DNA of 64,000 nucleotides from Clostridia bacterium (lineage in GTDB: Bacteria; Bacillota; Clostridia; Oscillospirales; Acutalibacteraceae): the NCBI GenBank assembly GCA_017625835.1, contig JAGAKF010000078.1, positions 62,001-126,000 on the forward strand, written 5' to 3'. This document shows, piece after piece, positions 25,026 through 32,560 of the stretch; position 1 is the stretch's first letter; each line of letters begins with the position of its first letter. The translations under genes were made by a program, and so were the position numbers. Below the pieces are notes generated by a model. The model saw only the letters and a list, made by a program, of their open reading frames with translations. It searched no databases and had not been told where the DNA came from.

Positions 25026-26811
25026 AAAAGATGAAAAGGCACACAGCTTTAAAAATTATCTTTTTATGTTGAAATTCGTTATGAAAAACTCACCCGGCCT
25101 TCTCTTCTCGTTGATGTTTTTCGACGTTCTTTCAAACCTCCCGTGGATTCTTTCCAACGTCGTTTTGCTCAAATACATAATTGACGTTGTAACTTCAGGT
25201 GTAGACCTTTACAGAATCGCTGTTGCCTGCATCATCTTTGCGGTGGTTGTTGTCCTTGGTAATCTCGGTAACACGCTGTTCTACGAGGTATACCGTCCTC
25301 AGCAGGCCGAAAAGCTTTACTACAAGCTTTACTCGATGATTTACGAGAAAGCAGCTAAAATGGACTTTCAGGCTTACGACGATCCTGAATTTTACAATGA
25401 TTTCGTTCTCGCGATGAACACGATGAGCGACCGCGTAAACAGTATTCTTTCGACGTCGCAGGATTTCGTAACGCATACCGTTTCGATTATTTCCATAACC
25501 GCAGTTATCGTCACTATCGACCCTGTGTGCTTTATTTTCATCGCACTCTGTGTCGGAATAATGGTACCTGTCGGCAGGTTGATCGCAAAGGTCAACGTTG
25601 AAAAGAAAAAGGTAATGACACCTCTTGACCGAAAGAATCTTTATTTCTCCCGAGTATTCTACTTGCAGGATTATGCAAAGGAGCTTCGTCTCAACCCTGC
25701 AGGTGAAATGATCGAAAGACGTTACAACAAAAACATAGTTGACCGTATTTTCACAATTTCACCTTTCCTGAAAAAGCAGTGGATTCTCTACTTCAGCCAG
25801 GAAAGCCTGCCGATGACATTGCTCATCTGCCTCGGCGTTACCCTTTATATGGGATACAAAGCAATCGTTACGAAAGAAATCGGACTCGGCAGTTTTGCCG
25901 CGACATTTAACGGCGTAAGCTCCGTCAGCAACAGCGTTTTTGCAATGACAAGCTGGTTTGCGCTGAGCGTCAGAGAAAACGGACTTTACGTTGAAAAATA
26001 CAAAAAGTTTATGTCCGCCGAAGAAAAGATCAAGGACGGCAACATCATCAAAAAGTTCGACAAGCCCGTTCCTATCAAACTTGAAAACGTTTCTTTCACA
26101 TACCCCGGTTGTGATAAACCCACACTCAAAAACATCAATCTTGAAATCAAGCCCTGTCAGAAAATTGCTCTGGTCGGCTACAACGGTGCAGGAAAAACCA
26201 CTCTTACAAACCTGATTCTCCGTCTTTACGACGTTACGGAAGGCAAGATTACCGTTGACGGACAGAACATAAAAGATTGGAAGCTGCGTTCTTATCACGA
26301 TAACTTTGCCGCGGTTTTCCAGGACTTCTCTCTTTTCGGCGCAACGCTTGGCGAAAACGTCGCGATGAGCGAAAATCCTGACAAGGAGAAGGTACTTCAC
26401 GCTCTTAAGGAAAGCAGTTTCACGAAGCAGCTTGACAACGGAGTTGATTCTATCCTGCTTCGCGAATTCGACGACGAAGGTGTTTCGCTTTCGGGCGGTG
26501 AGGCTCAGAAGGTTGCTGTTGCACGAGCTTTCTACAAAGACTGTCCGTTTGCAATTCTTGACGAGCCGAGCGCCAACCTTGATCCCGTTTCGGAGTATTC
26601 GCTTAACGAAGCGATGTCACGTGCAGCTGAAAACAAGACGGTTATTTTCATTTCCCACCGTCTTTCAACAACGGTTATGGCAGACGTGATTTATATGCTT
26701 GAAAACGGAGAAATCGTTGAAAGCGGATCTCACGAAGAGCTTATGGCGAAAAACGGAAAGTACGCATATATGTTCAATTTGCAGGCAGAAAAATATAAAG
26801 AAGAACATTAA
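25012..26811 (+). CDS. ABC transporter, fused permease/ATPase
   Basis: A 599-residue partner of the preceding gene with the same architecture. Walker A is GYNGAGKTT near 388, the signature LSGGEAQK near 494, Walker B FAILDEP near 513, and the switch His is in FISHRLS. Both ATPase sites of this pair therefore look functional, in contrast to the 15.4-19.3 kb pair. The start at 25012 has ggaggg 8 nt upstream, inside the end of the first gene; the frame extends upstream to 24952 without a ribosome site. Downstream is a bidirectional terminator. Similarity between the two subunits suggests tandem duplication. Confidence 0.87.
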   Translation: MKKNKKDEKAHSFKNYLFMLKFVMKNSPGLLFSLMFFDVLSNLPWILSNVVLLKYIIDVVTSGVDLYRIAVACIIFAVVVVLGNLGNTLFYEVYRPQQAEKLYYKLYSMIYEKAAKMDFQAYDDPEFYNDFVLAMNTMSDRVNSILSTSQDFVTHTVSIISITAVIVTIDPVCFIFIALCVGIMVPVGRLIAKVNVEKKKVMTPLDRKNLYFSRVFYLQDYAKELRLNPAGEMIERRYNKNIVDRIFTISPFLKKQWILYFSQESLPMTLLICLGVTLYMGYKAIVTKEIGLGSFAATFNGVSSVSNSVFAMTSWFALSVRENGLYVEKYKKFMSAEEKIKDGNIIKKFDKPVPIKLENVSFTYPGCDKPTLKNINLEIKPCQKIALVGYNGAGKTTLTNLILRLYDVTEGKITVDGQNIKDWKLRSYHDNFAAVFQDFSLFGATLGENVAMSENPDKEKVLHALKESSFTKQLDNGVDSILLREFDDEGVSLSGGEAQKVAVARAFYKDCPFAILDEPSANLDPVSEYSLNEAMSRAAENKTVIFISHRLSTTVMADVIYMLENGEIVESGSHEELMAKNGKYAYMFNLQAEKYKEEH

Positions 26812-26814
26812 AAA

Positions 26815-26843
26815 AACGGCTGTTGCTCAGTGCAACAGCCGTT
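26815..26843. terminator. bidirectional terminator
   Basis: Perfect 12-bp stem (aacggctgttgc / gcaacagccgtt), 5-nt loop, with an A-run on the left and T-rich sequence on the right. It separates the convergent ABC and phosphoesterase genes. Confidence 0.9.
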
Positions 26844-26854
26844 CTCTTATTCGT

Positions 26855-27844
26855 TTATACTAATTCAAATGACCAGTCATAATCTGTATACCATACGCCT
26901 GCGGAGAAGCTTCTTGCGCGGATTTCAACCTTATCCTCGTATACTTCGAAAACAAAGCCTGTACCGTTTGCAATTCTTCCTCTGATTGTAAGGTACATAT
27001 ACTGCGGAAGATTTATGCTATGGAATGAACCGTCGGACTCAACACTTGTGTATCCGTAAACATCAGTCTGTGAGTCGTTTACAAAACCGCTGTGAATGTG
27101 GCCTGTAATATAGAAAACATTGTCGTAAGACTTAAGAATAGCTTCTACTTCTTCGGACTTGTCGCCGATACCGCCGTCATCGGGCATAGGCTCATCATCA
27201 CCCCAGGTTTCGGGAAGGCCGTGGCTTTCATTGATCGGCCAGTGATTGATAACGAAAATCGGAAGTCCGTCCTGCGAAGCCTTTTCCATTTCTGCTGCAA
27301 GCCATGCAACCTGCTCATCGCTGACTGTTGCATATGTATGATCAGACTCACTGCCGAGAACGATGAATGTATAACCGTTTACCTTTGTTGAATAGTAAAC
27401 CTCGTCAATTTCACGTCCTGCAATTTTTTCATTGTAGTCGATAAAAAGCTCTCTTGAAAGAGCATAATCGTCATCACTTGTCCAGGTATCGTGATTACCC
27501 TGCGCAAGAATGATGTTCGTTGCGGGAGTGTAATCTGCAAAAGCGCTTGCAAGATTTGCCCATTCCTCGGGCTCACCGTGGTCTGTAAGGTCGCCTGAAC
27601 AGATAAGAAGATCAAGCGGGCTTTCAAATTCCTGCATATCCTGAAGACCGAAACGAAGCATATCCGCTCTCGCTGTTTCTTCTGTCATATGAATATCAGA
27701 AATTACGGCAAAATTCACCTTGCAATCGTCATTAAGAGGCTTTGTCTCTGCCGTAAAATTACCGAAGATTCCCAGACTGAAGAAATTCAGCACTGTAAGA
27801 AGAACGGAGAGAAAGCTTTTTGTTACTGCTATAAACTGGAACAT
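26855..27844 (-). CDS. Metallophosphoesterase, membrane-anchored/exported
   Basis: A 329-residue calcineurin-like phosphoesterase. The five metal-binding blocks are present in order: SDIHMTEE, SGDLTDHGEPEEW, QGNHDTW, NHWPINESHG and GHIHSG. The N-terminal 30 residues are hydrophobic (SFLSVLLTVLNFFSLGIFG) with no clear cleavage site, so the enzyme probably sits outside, tethered. The ATG at 27844 is chosen because aaggaagg lies 9 nt upstream; a GTG 9 bp earlier is too close to it. The C-terminal 70 residues look like a small beta domain. It is divergent from an unknown anchored protein with a similar N-terminus. The substrate is unknown. Confidence 0.85.
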   Translation of the reverse strand: MFQFIAVTKSFLSVLLTVLNFFSLGIFGNFTAETKPLNDDCKVNFAVISDIHMTEETARADMLRFGLQDMQEFESPLDLLICSGDLTDHGEPEEWANLASAFADYTPATNIILAQGNHDTWTSDDDYALSRELFIDYNEKIAGREIDEVYYSTKVNGYTFIVLGSESDHTYATVSDEQVAWLAAEMEKASQDGLPIFVINHWPINESHGLPETWGDDEPMPDDGGIGDKSEEVEAILKSYDNVFYITGHIHSGFVNDSQTDVYGYTSVESDGSFHSINLPQYMYLTIRGRIANGTGFVFEVYEDKVEIRARSFSAGVWYTDYDWSFELV

Positions 27845-27868
27845 AAACAACACCTTCCTTTTGGAATT

Positions 27869-27897
27869 ATAATATCAAAAAAACAAAATTAATACAA
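27869..27897 (-). promoter_or_regulatory. promoter for metallophosphoesterase
   Basis: TTGTAT, 17-bp spacer, TATTAT on the minus strand, 25 bp from the ATG. Confidence 0.55.
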
Positions 27898-27968
27898 TAG
27901 AAAACTGATTTTTATTTGCTTTGAAAAGGAAAATATGGTAGTATGTTAAAAACAAATGAGGTGATTAT

Positions 27969-29411
27969 ATGTTTTTGATTACGGCTAAAAAAATACTGAG
28001 TATTATCCTGTCCTTCATCTTCGGATTTTTCACTTATCCTTTCAGCTTCATCCCCTCGCTGAATGATGCCAATTTTGAACTTGTCGGCGGCGACTTCACT
28101 TCCGAAAGTGTAATTCTGAACGGAGAATCTCAAGATATGTACTTTGATACTGAAGTTTCTTTTAACGAAAACTATCTTGTCCTTGACAGCAAAAAAACAA
28201 TAAACTTCGAAGATATCACTCACGGCTGGTACAACTACTACGGCATTGCTTACAGTACGGATGCTTATATCAAAGGTACACTCACCTACCGTTGCGGTAT
28301 CGTTGAAAAGAGTGAAAACTTTTTCCTTGAACCGGGCGAAAATAAAACTTTTTACTCGTTTATCGACAATATGCTCAGCGGTACAAAAGCGAACGCGATA
28401 TGCTCCGTTTCTTTCGAACCGCTTGATAAGGAAACAGCGAAAATTAAAATCAACGGAATTTCGATTTATAACCGCGAAATCCCCGATGAAGATATTTTTA
28501 TTCAGACCGATACTTATAAAATCGGCGTAAACCTCCTCTGGGGCGGTGCTCTGAGCTATATGGAAGACCTCAACTCAAACGTAGAAGCGGTTGAAATCGA
28601 CGGACGGATTTTCGTCGATTCAAATGCAGGTAAACGTTATGATTCAGAGGTTATCAATTCAAACGTAAACCTCATTAACAGAGCTGATACAGGAAGACTT
28701 GTACAACAATCCTATTACGGTTCTTTCAGCGGACAGGGCTATGAAAACGGCGAATATATGGGTAACGTGTGGGATTACAACCCCGTTCAGGGCGGAAACC
28801 AATTCAACGAAAACAGCAAGATTGTCGATGTACGTTATGATGATAATTCTATTTATATCAAGTGTCAGCCGCTTGACTGGGCTAAACCCAAGGAATGTAT
28901 AACACCGTCGTATATGGAAGCTAATTACGTTATTGAAGAAAATCTTGTTCGTGTTTCCTGCAGATTTGTTGATTTTTCCGGTTATGTTACAAATCCGCGT
29001 CATCAGGAAATTCCTGCTTTTTATTGCATTGAGCCGTTCAACAGATTTGTTTATTACGGTGGAAATCAACCTTGGACAAACGACACAATTTCTATTGAAC
29101 CCGACCTGATTTTCTGGCCCGATGCAGGTTATCCGAATTTCGTTTCGTCTGAAAACTGGGCAGGCTTTATCGGAGAGTTTGATGACAGCTTCGGTATCGG
29201 CGTTTATGTTCCCGGCGAAACAACCTTCCTTTCAGGTGTGTTCAACCGTGAAACTACTTCAAACCCGGATCCCTCAGTTGACGGCACAACATCATACATC
29301 GCTGTGATAAGATCTATGGCGCTCCAGAGCTACACTCCGTTTGAATACAGCTACTACCTTACAACAGGCGATACAACCGAAATACGCGAGAATTTTAAAA
29401 CAATAGTATAA
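27969..29411 (+). CDS. Anchored extracellular protein of unknown function
   Basis: A 480-residue protein I cannot assign. Residues 7-28 are a hydrophobic segment (KKILSIILSFIFGFF) very like that of the divergent phosphoesterase. The remainder is rich in Tyr, Trp, Asn and Gly with beta-strand periodicity and acidic patches, including LINRADTGRLVQQSYYGSF (about 236-254) and the aromatic block YYGGNQPW (near 358). Such composition is common in extracellular carbohydrate-binding or lyase proteins, and the arginine/tyrosine-rich segment could be an active site, but this is a guess. The ribosome site is gaggtg. A bidirectional terminator follows. Confidence 0.7.
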   Translation: MFLITAKKILSIILSFIFGFFTYPFSFIPSLNDANFELVGGDFTSESVILNGESQDMYFDTEVSFNENYLVLDSKKTINFEDITHGWYNYYGIAYSTDAYIKGTLTYRCGIVEKSENFFLEPGENKTFYSFIDNMLSGTKANAICSVSFEPLDKETAKIKINGISIYNREIPDEDIFIQTDTYKIGVNLLWGGALSYMEDLNSNVEAVEIDGRIFVDSNAGKRYDSEVINSNVNLINRADTGRLVQQSYYGSFSGQGYENGEYMGNVWDYNPVQGGNQFNENSKIVDVRYDDNSIYIKCQPLDWAKPKECITPSYMEANYVIEENLVRVSCRFVDFSGYVTNPRHQEIPAFYCIEPFNRFVYYGGNQPWTNDTISIEPDLIFWPDAGYPNFVSSENWAGFIGEFDDSFGIGVYVPGETTFLSGVFNRETTSNPDPSVDGTTSYIAVIRSMALQSYTPFEYSYYLTTGDTTEIRENFKTIV

Positions 29412-29415
29412 AAGC

Positions 29416-29446
29416 AAAAGCAAGGTGATTTTCTCACCTTGCTTTT
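29416..29446. terminator. bidirectional terminator
   Basis: Perfect 13-bp stem (aaaagcaaggtga / tcaccttgctttt) with a 5-nt loop between the unknown protein gene and the convergent feo operon. Confidence 0.9.
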
Positions 29447-29449
29447 TAG

Positions 29450-29611
29450 TTATTTGGATTGGTGGCAAGCTCCGTTCATTGAACATCCTGAACACGAGCA
29501 TCCGCAGGAACAGGAACTCTTGCCTTTCTTTTTATCAATGACTGTTTTAGCGATAATCCCTACGAACACTGCTACAACAATCAACAAAACTACCAATGTA
29601 GGCACATTCAT
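29450..29611 (-). CDS. FeoB-associated Cys-rich membrane protein
   Basis: A 53-residue protein. Residues 4-20 form one transmembrane helix (PTLVVLLIVVAVFVGII), followed by a basic stretch and a cysteine cluster (CSCGCSCSGC at 34-43 and one more Cys at 49). This is the usual small partner encoded after feoB in Firmicutes and probably helps ferrous-iron handling at the inner mouth of FeoB. The start follows ggaggtg, and the gene begins 15 bp after the feoB stop, so it is the last gene of the feo operon. Confidence 0.88.
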   Translation of the reverse strand: MNVPTLVVLLIVVAVFVGIIAKTVIDKKKGKSSCSCGCSCSGCSMNGACHQSK

Positions 29612-29626
29612 AAGAACACCTCCGAA

Positions 29627-31810
29627 TTATTTTGTCTTAATTTTTGAGGGTTTATTTTCGTACTTATTCTTTCTGAAAAGCATATACAAAATAAACACAA
29701 GAACAACTGCAGCAACTGCTGTGCCGATCACACTGCCTGTTCCGCTGAACCATGAACCGAACTGGTAGATGATAAGCGATGCAGAATATGCAACTGCGCA
29801 CATATATGAAATTGCGCCGATTGTCCACTTTGCATTGTTCATTTCACGTCTGATTGCACCCATTGCTGCAAAGCACGGAGCGCAAAGAAGGTTGAACACC
29901 ATAAACGAGAAACCTGCAAGCTTGCTACCGCCGAAGATTTCGTAACCGATAAGTGCAAGTCTCGATGAGTCAGCGCCTTCAACAAGCTCGAACGCAAGGT
30001 CTGCGTCTGCCATTGAAGAAAGAGAACCGAACACACCGACAACCTCTTCCTTTGCTACAAGACCGAGAATTGTTGCAACAGCAGCCTGCCATGTGCCGAA
30101 GCCGAGGGGCTCGAAGATTACAGCAATAGCTCCGCCAAGAATTTCAAGGATTGATGCGCCTGAATTTTCTTCTGTAATATAGTGGAAACCGTCCTCGAAA
30201 GAGAGACTGTTAAGAACCCAGATGATGATACTTGCAGCAAGTATAACTGTACCTGCACGTTTGATGAACGACCATCCACGTTCCCACGTTGTGCGTAAAA
30301 TGTTTGACGGGAGAGGAGCGTGATAAGCAGGAAGCTCCATAACGAACGGTGACGCCTCACCTGCAAACATCTTTGTTTTCTTAAGTATGATACCTGAAAC
30401 AACAACTGCTGCTACACCTACAAAGTACGCAAGAGTAGCAATAAGCGGACTGTTTCCGAAAAGAGCTGAGGCAATAAGTCCGACGATCGGCATTTTCGCA
30501 CCGCAAGGAATGAAGCAGGTTGTCATAATTGTCATCTTGCGCTCACGGTCCTGGTCGATAGTACGGCTTGCCATAACGCCCGGAACACCGCATCCTGAGG
30601 AAACAAGCATTGGGATAAAGCTCTTACCTGAAAGACCGAATTTACGGAAAAGACGGTCCATAATGAAGGCAACTCTGGACATATATCCGCAGTCCTCAAG
30701 AAGCGAAAGAAGGAGGAAGAGAATCAACATCTGCGGAACGAAACCGAGCACGGCACCCACACCGCCGACTGCACCGTCAGCAACAAGGCTTACAAGCCAC
30801 GGTGCGCAACCGATTGACTCAAGGCCTGTTGTAACAGCAGGAACAATCGTTTCTCCGAAAAGTGTGTCGTTCATAAAGCCTACTGTCCAGTCGCCGATTG
30901 TGCCGATTGAAATTGTGTAAACAAGCCACATAATCAGCACAAAAATCGGAATAGCAAGAATTCGGTTTGTAACGATTCTGTCTATCTTATCCGAAACAGT
31001 GAGTCTGCCTGCGTGCTTTTTCTTGCAGCATCCCTGCATAAGCTTTTCTATGTAAACGTATCTGTCGTTGATAATAATGCTTTCTGCATCGTCATCCATT
31101 TCTTCTTCAACGTCTTTGATATCGAATTCGATATGCTCAAGAGTTTTCTTATCAAGATTCAGCTGAGAAAGAACCTTTTCGTCACGTTCAAAAATCTTGA
31201 CCGCATACCATCTCTGCTGTTCCTCGGGCATATTGTGAACCGCAGCTTCTTCAATATGAGCGATCGCGTGTTCAACTGCACCTGAGAAAATATGAGAAAT
31301 ATGGTCGTGCACCTGTTTTTTAGCCTTTGCCAATGCTACTGCAGCATCCGCAGCTTCCTGAACGCCCTCGCCCTTAAGAGCTGAAATTTCAACAACAGGA
31401 CAGTTAAGCTTTTTCGAAAGAACTTCGATATTTATCTTATCACCGTTCTTACGGACGATATCCATCATATTGATTGCGATGACAACGGGGATACCGAGTT
31501 CCATAAGCTGGGTTGTAAGGTAAAGGTTTCTTTCAATGTTTGTTCCGTCAACAATATTAAGGATTGCATCCGGCCTCTCGCCTATAAGGTAATCTCTTGC
31601 AACAACCTCTTCAAGAGTGTAGGGCGAAAGCGAATAAATACCCGGAAGGTCTGTAATTACTACATCTTTTTCTTTTTTGTATGTACCTTCCTTGTGTTCA
31701 ACTGTAACACCCGGCCAGTTACCGACATACTGGTTGGATCCTGTCAGGGCATTGAACAACGTCGTCTTACCGGAGTTAGGGTTGCCGGCAAGAGCAATTT
31801 TAATTGACAT
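29627..31810 (-). CDS. feoB: Ferrous iron transport protein B
   Basis: A 727-residue Fe2+ permease. The cytoplasmic N-terminal GTPase has G1 GNPNSGKTT (9-17), G3 DLPG (about 54-57) and G4 NMMD (about 114-117), followed by the helical GDI-like region. The membrane domain holds the two Gate motifs, including SSGCGVPGVMASRT and CFIPCGAKMPI with the conserved cysteines. It is cytoplasmic-membrane bound. The start has aaaggag 7 nt upstream. It is probably co-transcribed with feoA from the promoter at 32465, but a 344-bp gap containing a structured 274-bp element separates the two genes, which is unusual since they normally abut. Confidence 0.96.
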   Translation of the reverse strand: MSIKIALAGNPNSGKTTLFNALTGSNQYVGNWPGVTVEHKEGTYKKEKDVVITDLPGIYSLSPYTLEEVVARDYLIGERPDAILNIVDGTNIERNLYLTTQLMELGIPVVIAINMMDIVRKNGDKINIEVLSKKLNCPVVEISALKGEGVQEAADAAVALAKAKKQVHDHISHIFSGAVEHAIAHIEEAAVHNMPEEQQRWYAVKIFERDEKVLSQLNLDKKTLEHIEFDIKDVEEEMDDDAESIIINDRYVYIEKLMQGCCKKKHAGRLTVSDKIDRIVTNRILAIPIFVLIMWLVYTISIGTIGDWTVGFMNDTLFGETIVPAVTTGLESIGCAPWLVSLVADGAVGGVGAVLGFVPQMLILFLLLSLLEDCGYMSRVAFIMDRLFRKFGLSGKSFIPMLVSSGCGVPGVMASRTIDQDRERKMTIMTTCFIPCGAKMPIVGLIASALFGNSPLIATLAYFVGVAAVVVSGIILKKTKMFAGEASPFVMELPAYHAPLPSNILRTTWERGWSFIKRAGTVILAASIIIWVLNSLSFEDGFHYITEENSGASILEILGGAIAVIFEPLGFGTWQAAVATILGLVAKEEVVGVFGSLSSMADADLAFELVEGADSSRLALIGYEIFGGSKLAGFSFMVFNLLCAPCFAAMGAIRREMNNAKWTIGAISYMCAVAYSASLIIYQFGSWFSGTGSVIGTAVAAVVLVFILYMLFRKNKYENKPSKIKTK

Positions 31811-31838
31811 AATTATTCTCCTTTGGTTAGTTCACGCT

Positions 31839-32112
31839 AGGGTGACGGTAATAATCCGAACCGTGTTTTTTATCGGAGGATTTCCGCCATTTCTTTGTTA
31901 AAATACTCGCCAATCCGCAAGGATTGGCTGTGTTTTTGCCTTGAACTGCCAAAAATCTTCTCGATAAAAAATCTTCGACCCGAAAGCTGAGGATTTTCAG
32001 ATGATTTTTGGATGTTGAGGATGCTGACAGGCTGACGCCTTTCAAATCCGAAACGCCGAAAAGCACTGAAAAGACTTGCTTTCGGGCAGGTTAGGATTAT
32101 TATCGTCACCCT
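31839..32112. mobile_element. 274-bp inverted-repeat-bounded element (MITE-like or structured RNA)
   Basis: The ends are 19-bp near-perfect inverted repeats (31839-31857 and 32094-32112, 18 of 19 matching, beginning agggtgacgg). The interior is itself foldable: CCAATCC-GCAA-GGATTGG near 31910-31930, a 9-bp stem of 31949-31957 with 32003-32011 enclosing a 6-bp stem, and further GC-rich pairings toward the right end. No ORF is present. No clear target-site duplication flanks it. It lies between feoA and feoB and would be transcribed with them. A non-autonomous transposable element is my first choice; a cis-acting RNA is the alternative. Confidence 0.55.
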
Positions 32113-32154
32113 CGACAATGTAAAAATTAACAGGGTTTGTTCCCCTTTGCTGTT

Positions 32155-32376
32155 TTATTCAACCTCAACCATTTCAGCGTCGGCCTTTCTCAACGAAAGC
32201 TCGTAGCCGCGAAGATTCATCTCAATCGGGTCCCCCAGAGGAGCAACTTTACGGACATAAATCTCCACACCCTTGGTGATTCCCATATCCATAATTCTGC
32301 GCTTAAGAGCACCTGTACCGTGAACCTTGACTACTGTGGCCTTTTTGCCGACTTTGACATCTTTGAGTGTTTTCAT
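32155..32376 (-). CDS. feoA: Ferrous iron transport protein A
   Basis: A 73-residue SH3-like FeoA protein, the small cytoplasmic partner of FeoB. Typical features are the opening TLKDVKVGKKATVVKV, the central RRIMDMGITKGVEIYVRK and the ending ALRKAD-type segment seen as LSLRKADAEMVEV. The ATG at 32376 follows ggaggt by 5 nt; the frame extends 30 bp upstream but lacks a site there. Two palindromes resembling DtxR/IdeR boxes lie in the leader, so it is probably repressed when iron is plentiful. Confidence 0.94.
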   Translation of the reverse strand: MKTLKDVKVGKKATVVKVHGTGALKRRIMDMGITKGVEIYVRKVAPLGDPIEMNLRGYELSLRKADAEMVEVE

Positions 32377-32405
32377 ACAAAGACCTCCATATTGAACAAT
32401 CAACA

Positions 32406-32423
32406 AGTTAGCCTAGGCTAACT
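32406..32423. promoter_or_regulatory. DtxR/IdeR-type iron box 1
   Basis: Perfect 18-bp palindrome (AGTTAGCCTAGGCTAACT), sharing the TTAGnnTAnnCTAA skeleton of DtxR-family sites. It lies in the feoA leader, 30 bp upstream of the start codon. Confidence 0.65.
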
Positions 32424-32440
32424 CGGCGACACGAAATTAC

Positions 32441-32458
32441 GGTTAGCTCCTGCTAACC
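32441..32458. promoter_or_regulatory. DtxR/IdeR-type iron box 2
   Basis: An 18-bp site with 7-bp perfect arms (GGTTAGC-tcct-GCTAACC), centred 35 bp from box 1 and covering the predicted transcription start of the feo operon. Confidence 0.6.
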
Positions 32459-32464
32459 ACAGAT

Positions 32465-32493
32465 ATAATAACGCGATTTTTAAGTTTTGTCAA
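32465..32493 (-). promoter_or_regulatory. feo operon promoter
   Basis: TTGACA, exactly 17 bp, TATTAT on the minus strand. Transcription would start within iron box 2. Confidence 0.72.
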
Positions 32494-32519
32494 GCAGTTT
32501 TTCGGAAAAATTTTCAAAA

Positions 32520-32548
32520 AAAGAGGCAGGTTTTTCAACCGCCTCTTT
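32520..32548 (-). terminator. terminator for secreted hydrolase gene
   Basis: An 8-bp plus 4-bp stem (aaagaggc and ggtt against aacc and gcctcttt) with one bulged A, and a U-run on the minus strand. Confidence 0.82.
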
Positions 32549-32560
32549 TAATATTTATAG

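Noticed and set aside
32155..32460. Iron or NiCo riboswitch in the feoA leader
   Set aside because: The two palindromes are short DNA-type operators and the leader is under 100 nt; no multi-helix junction was seen.
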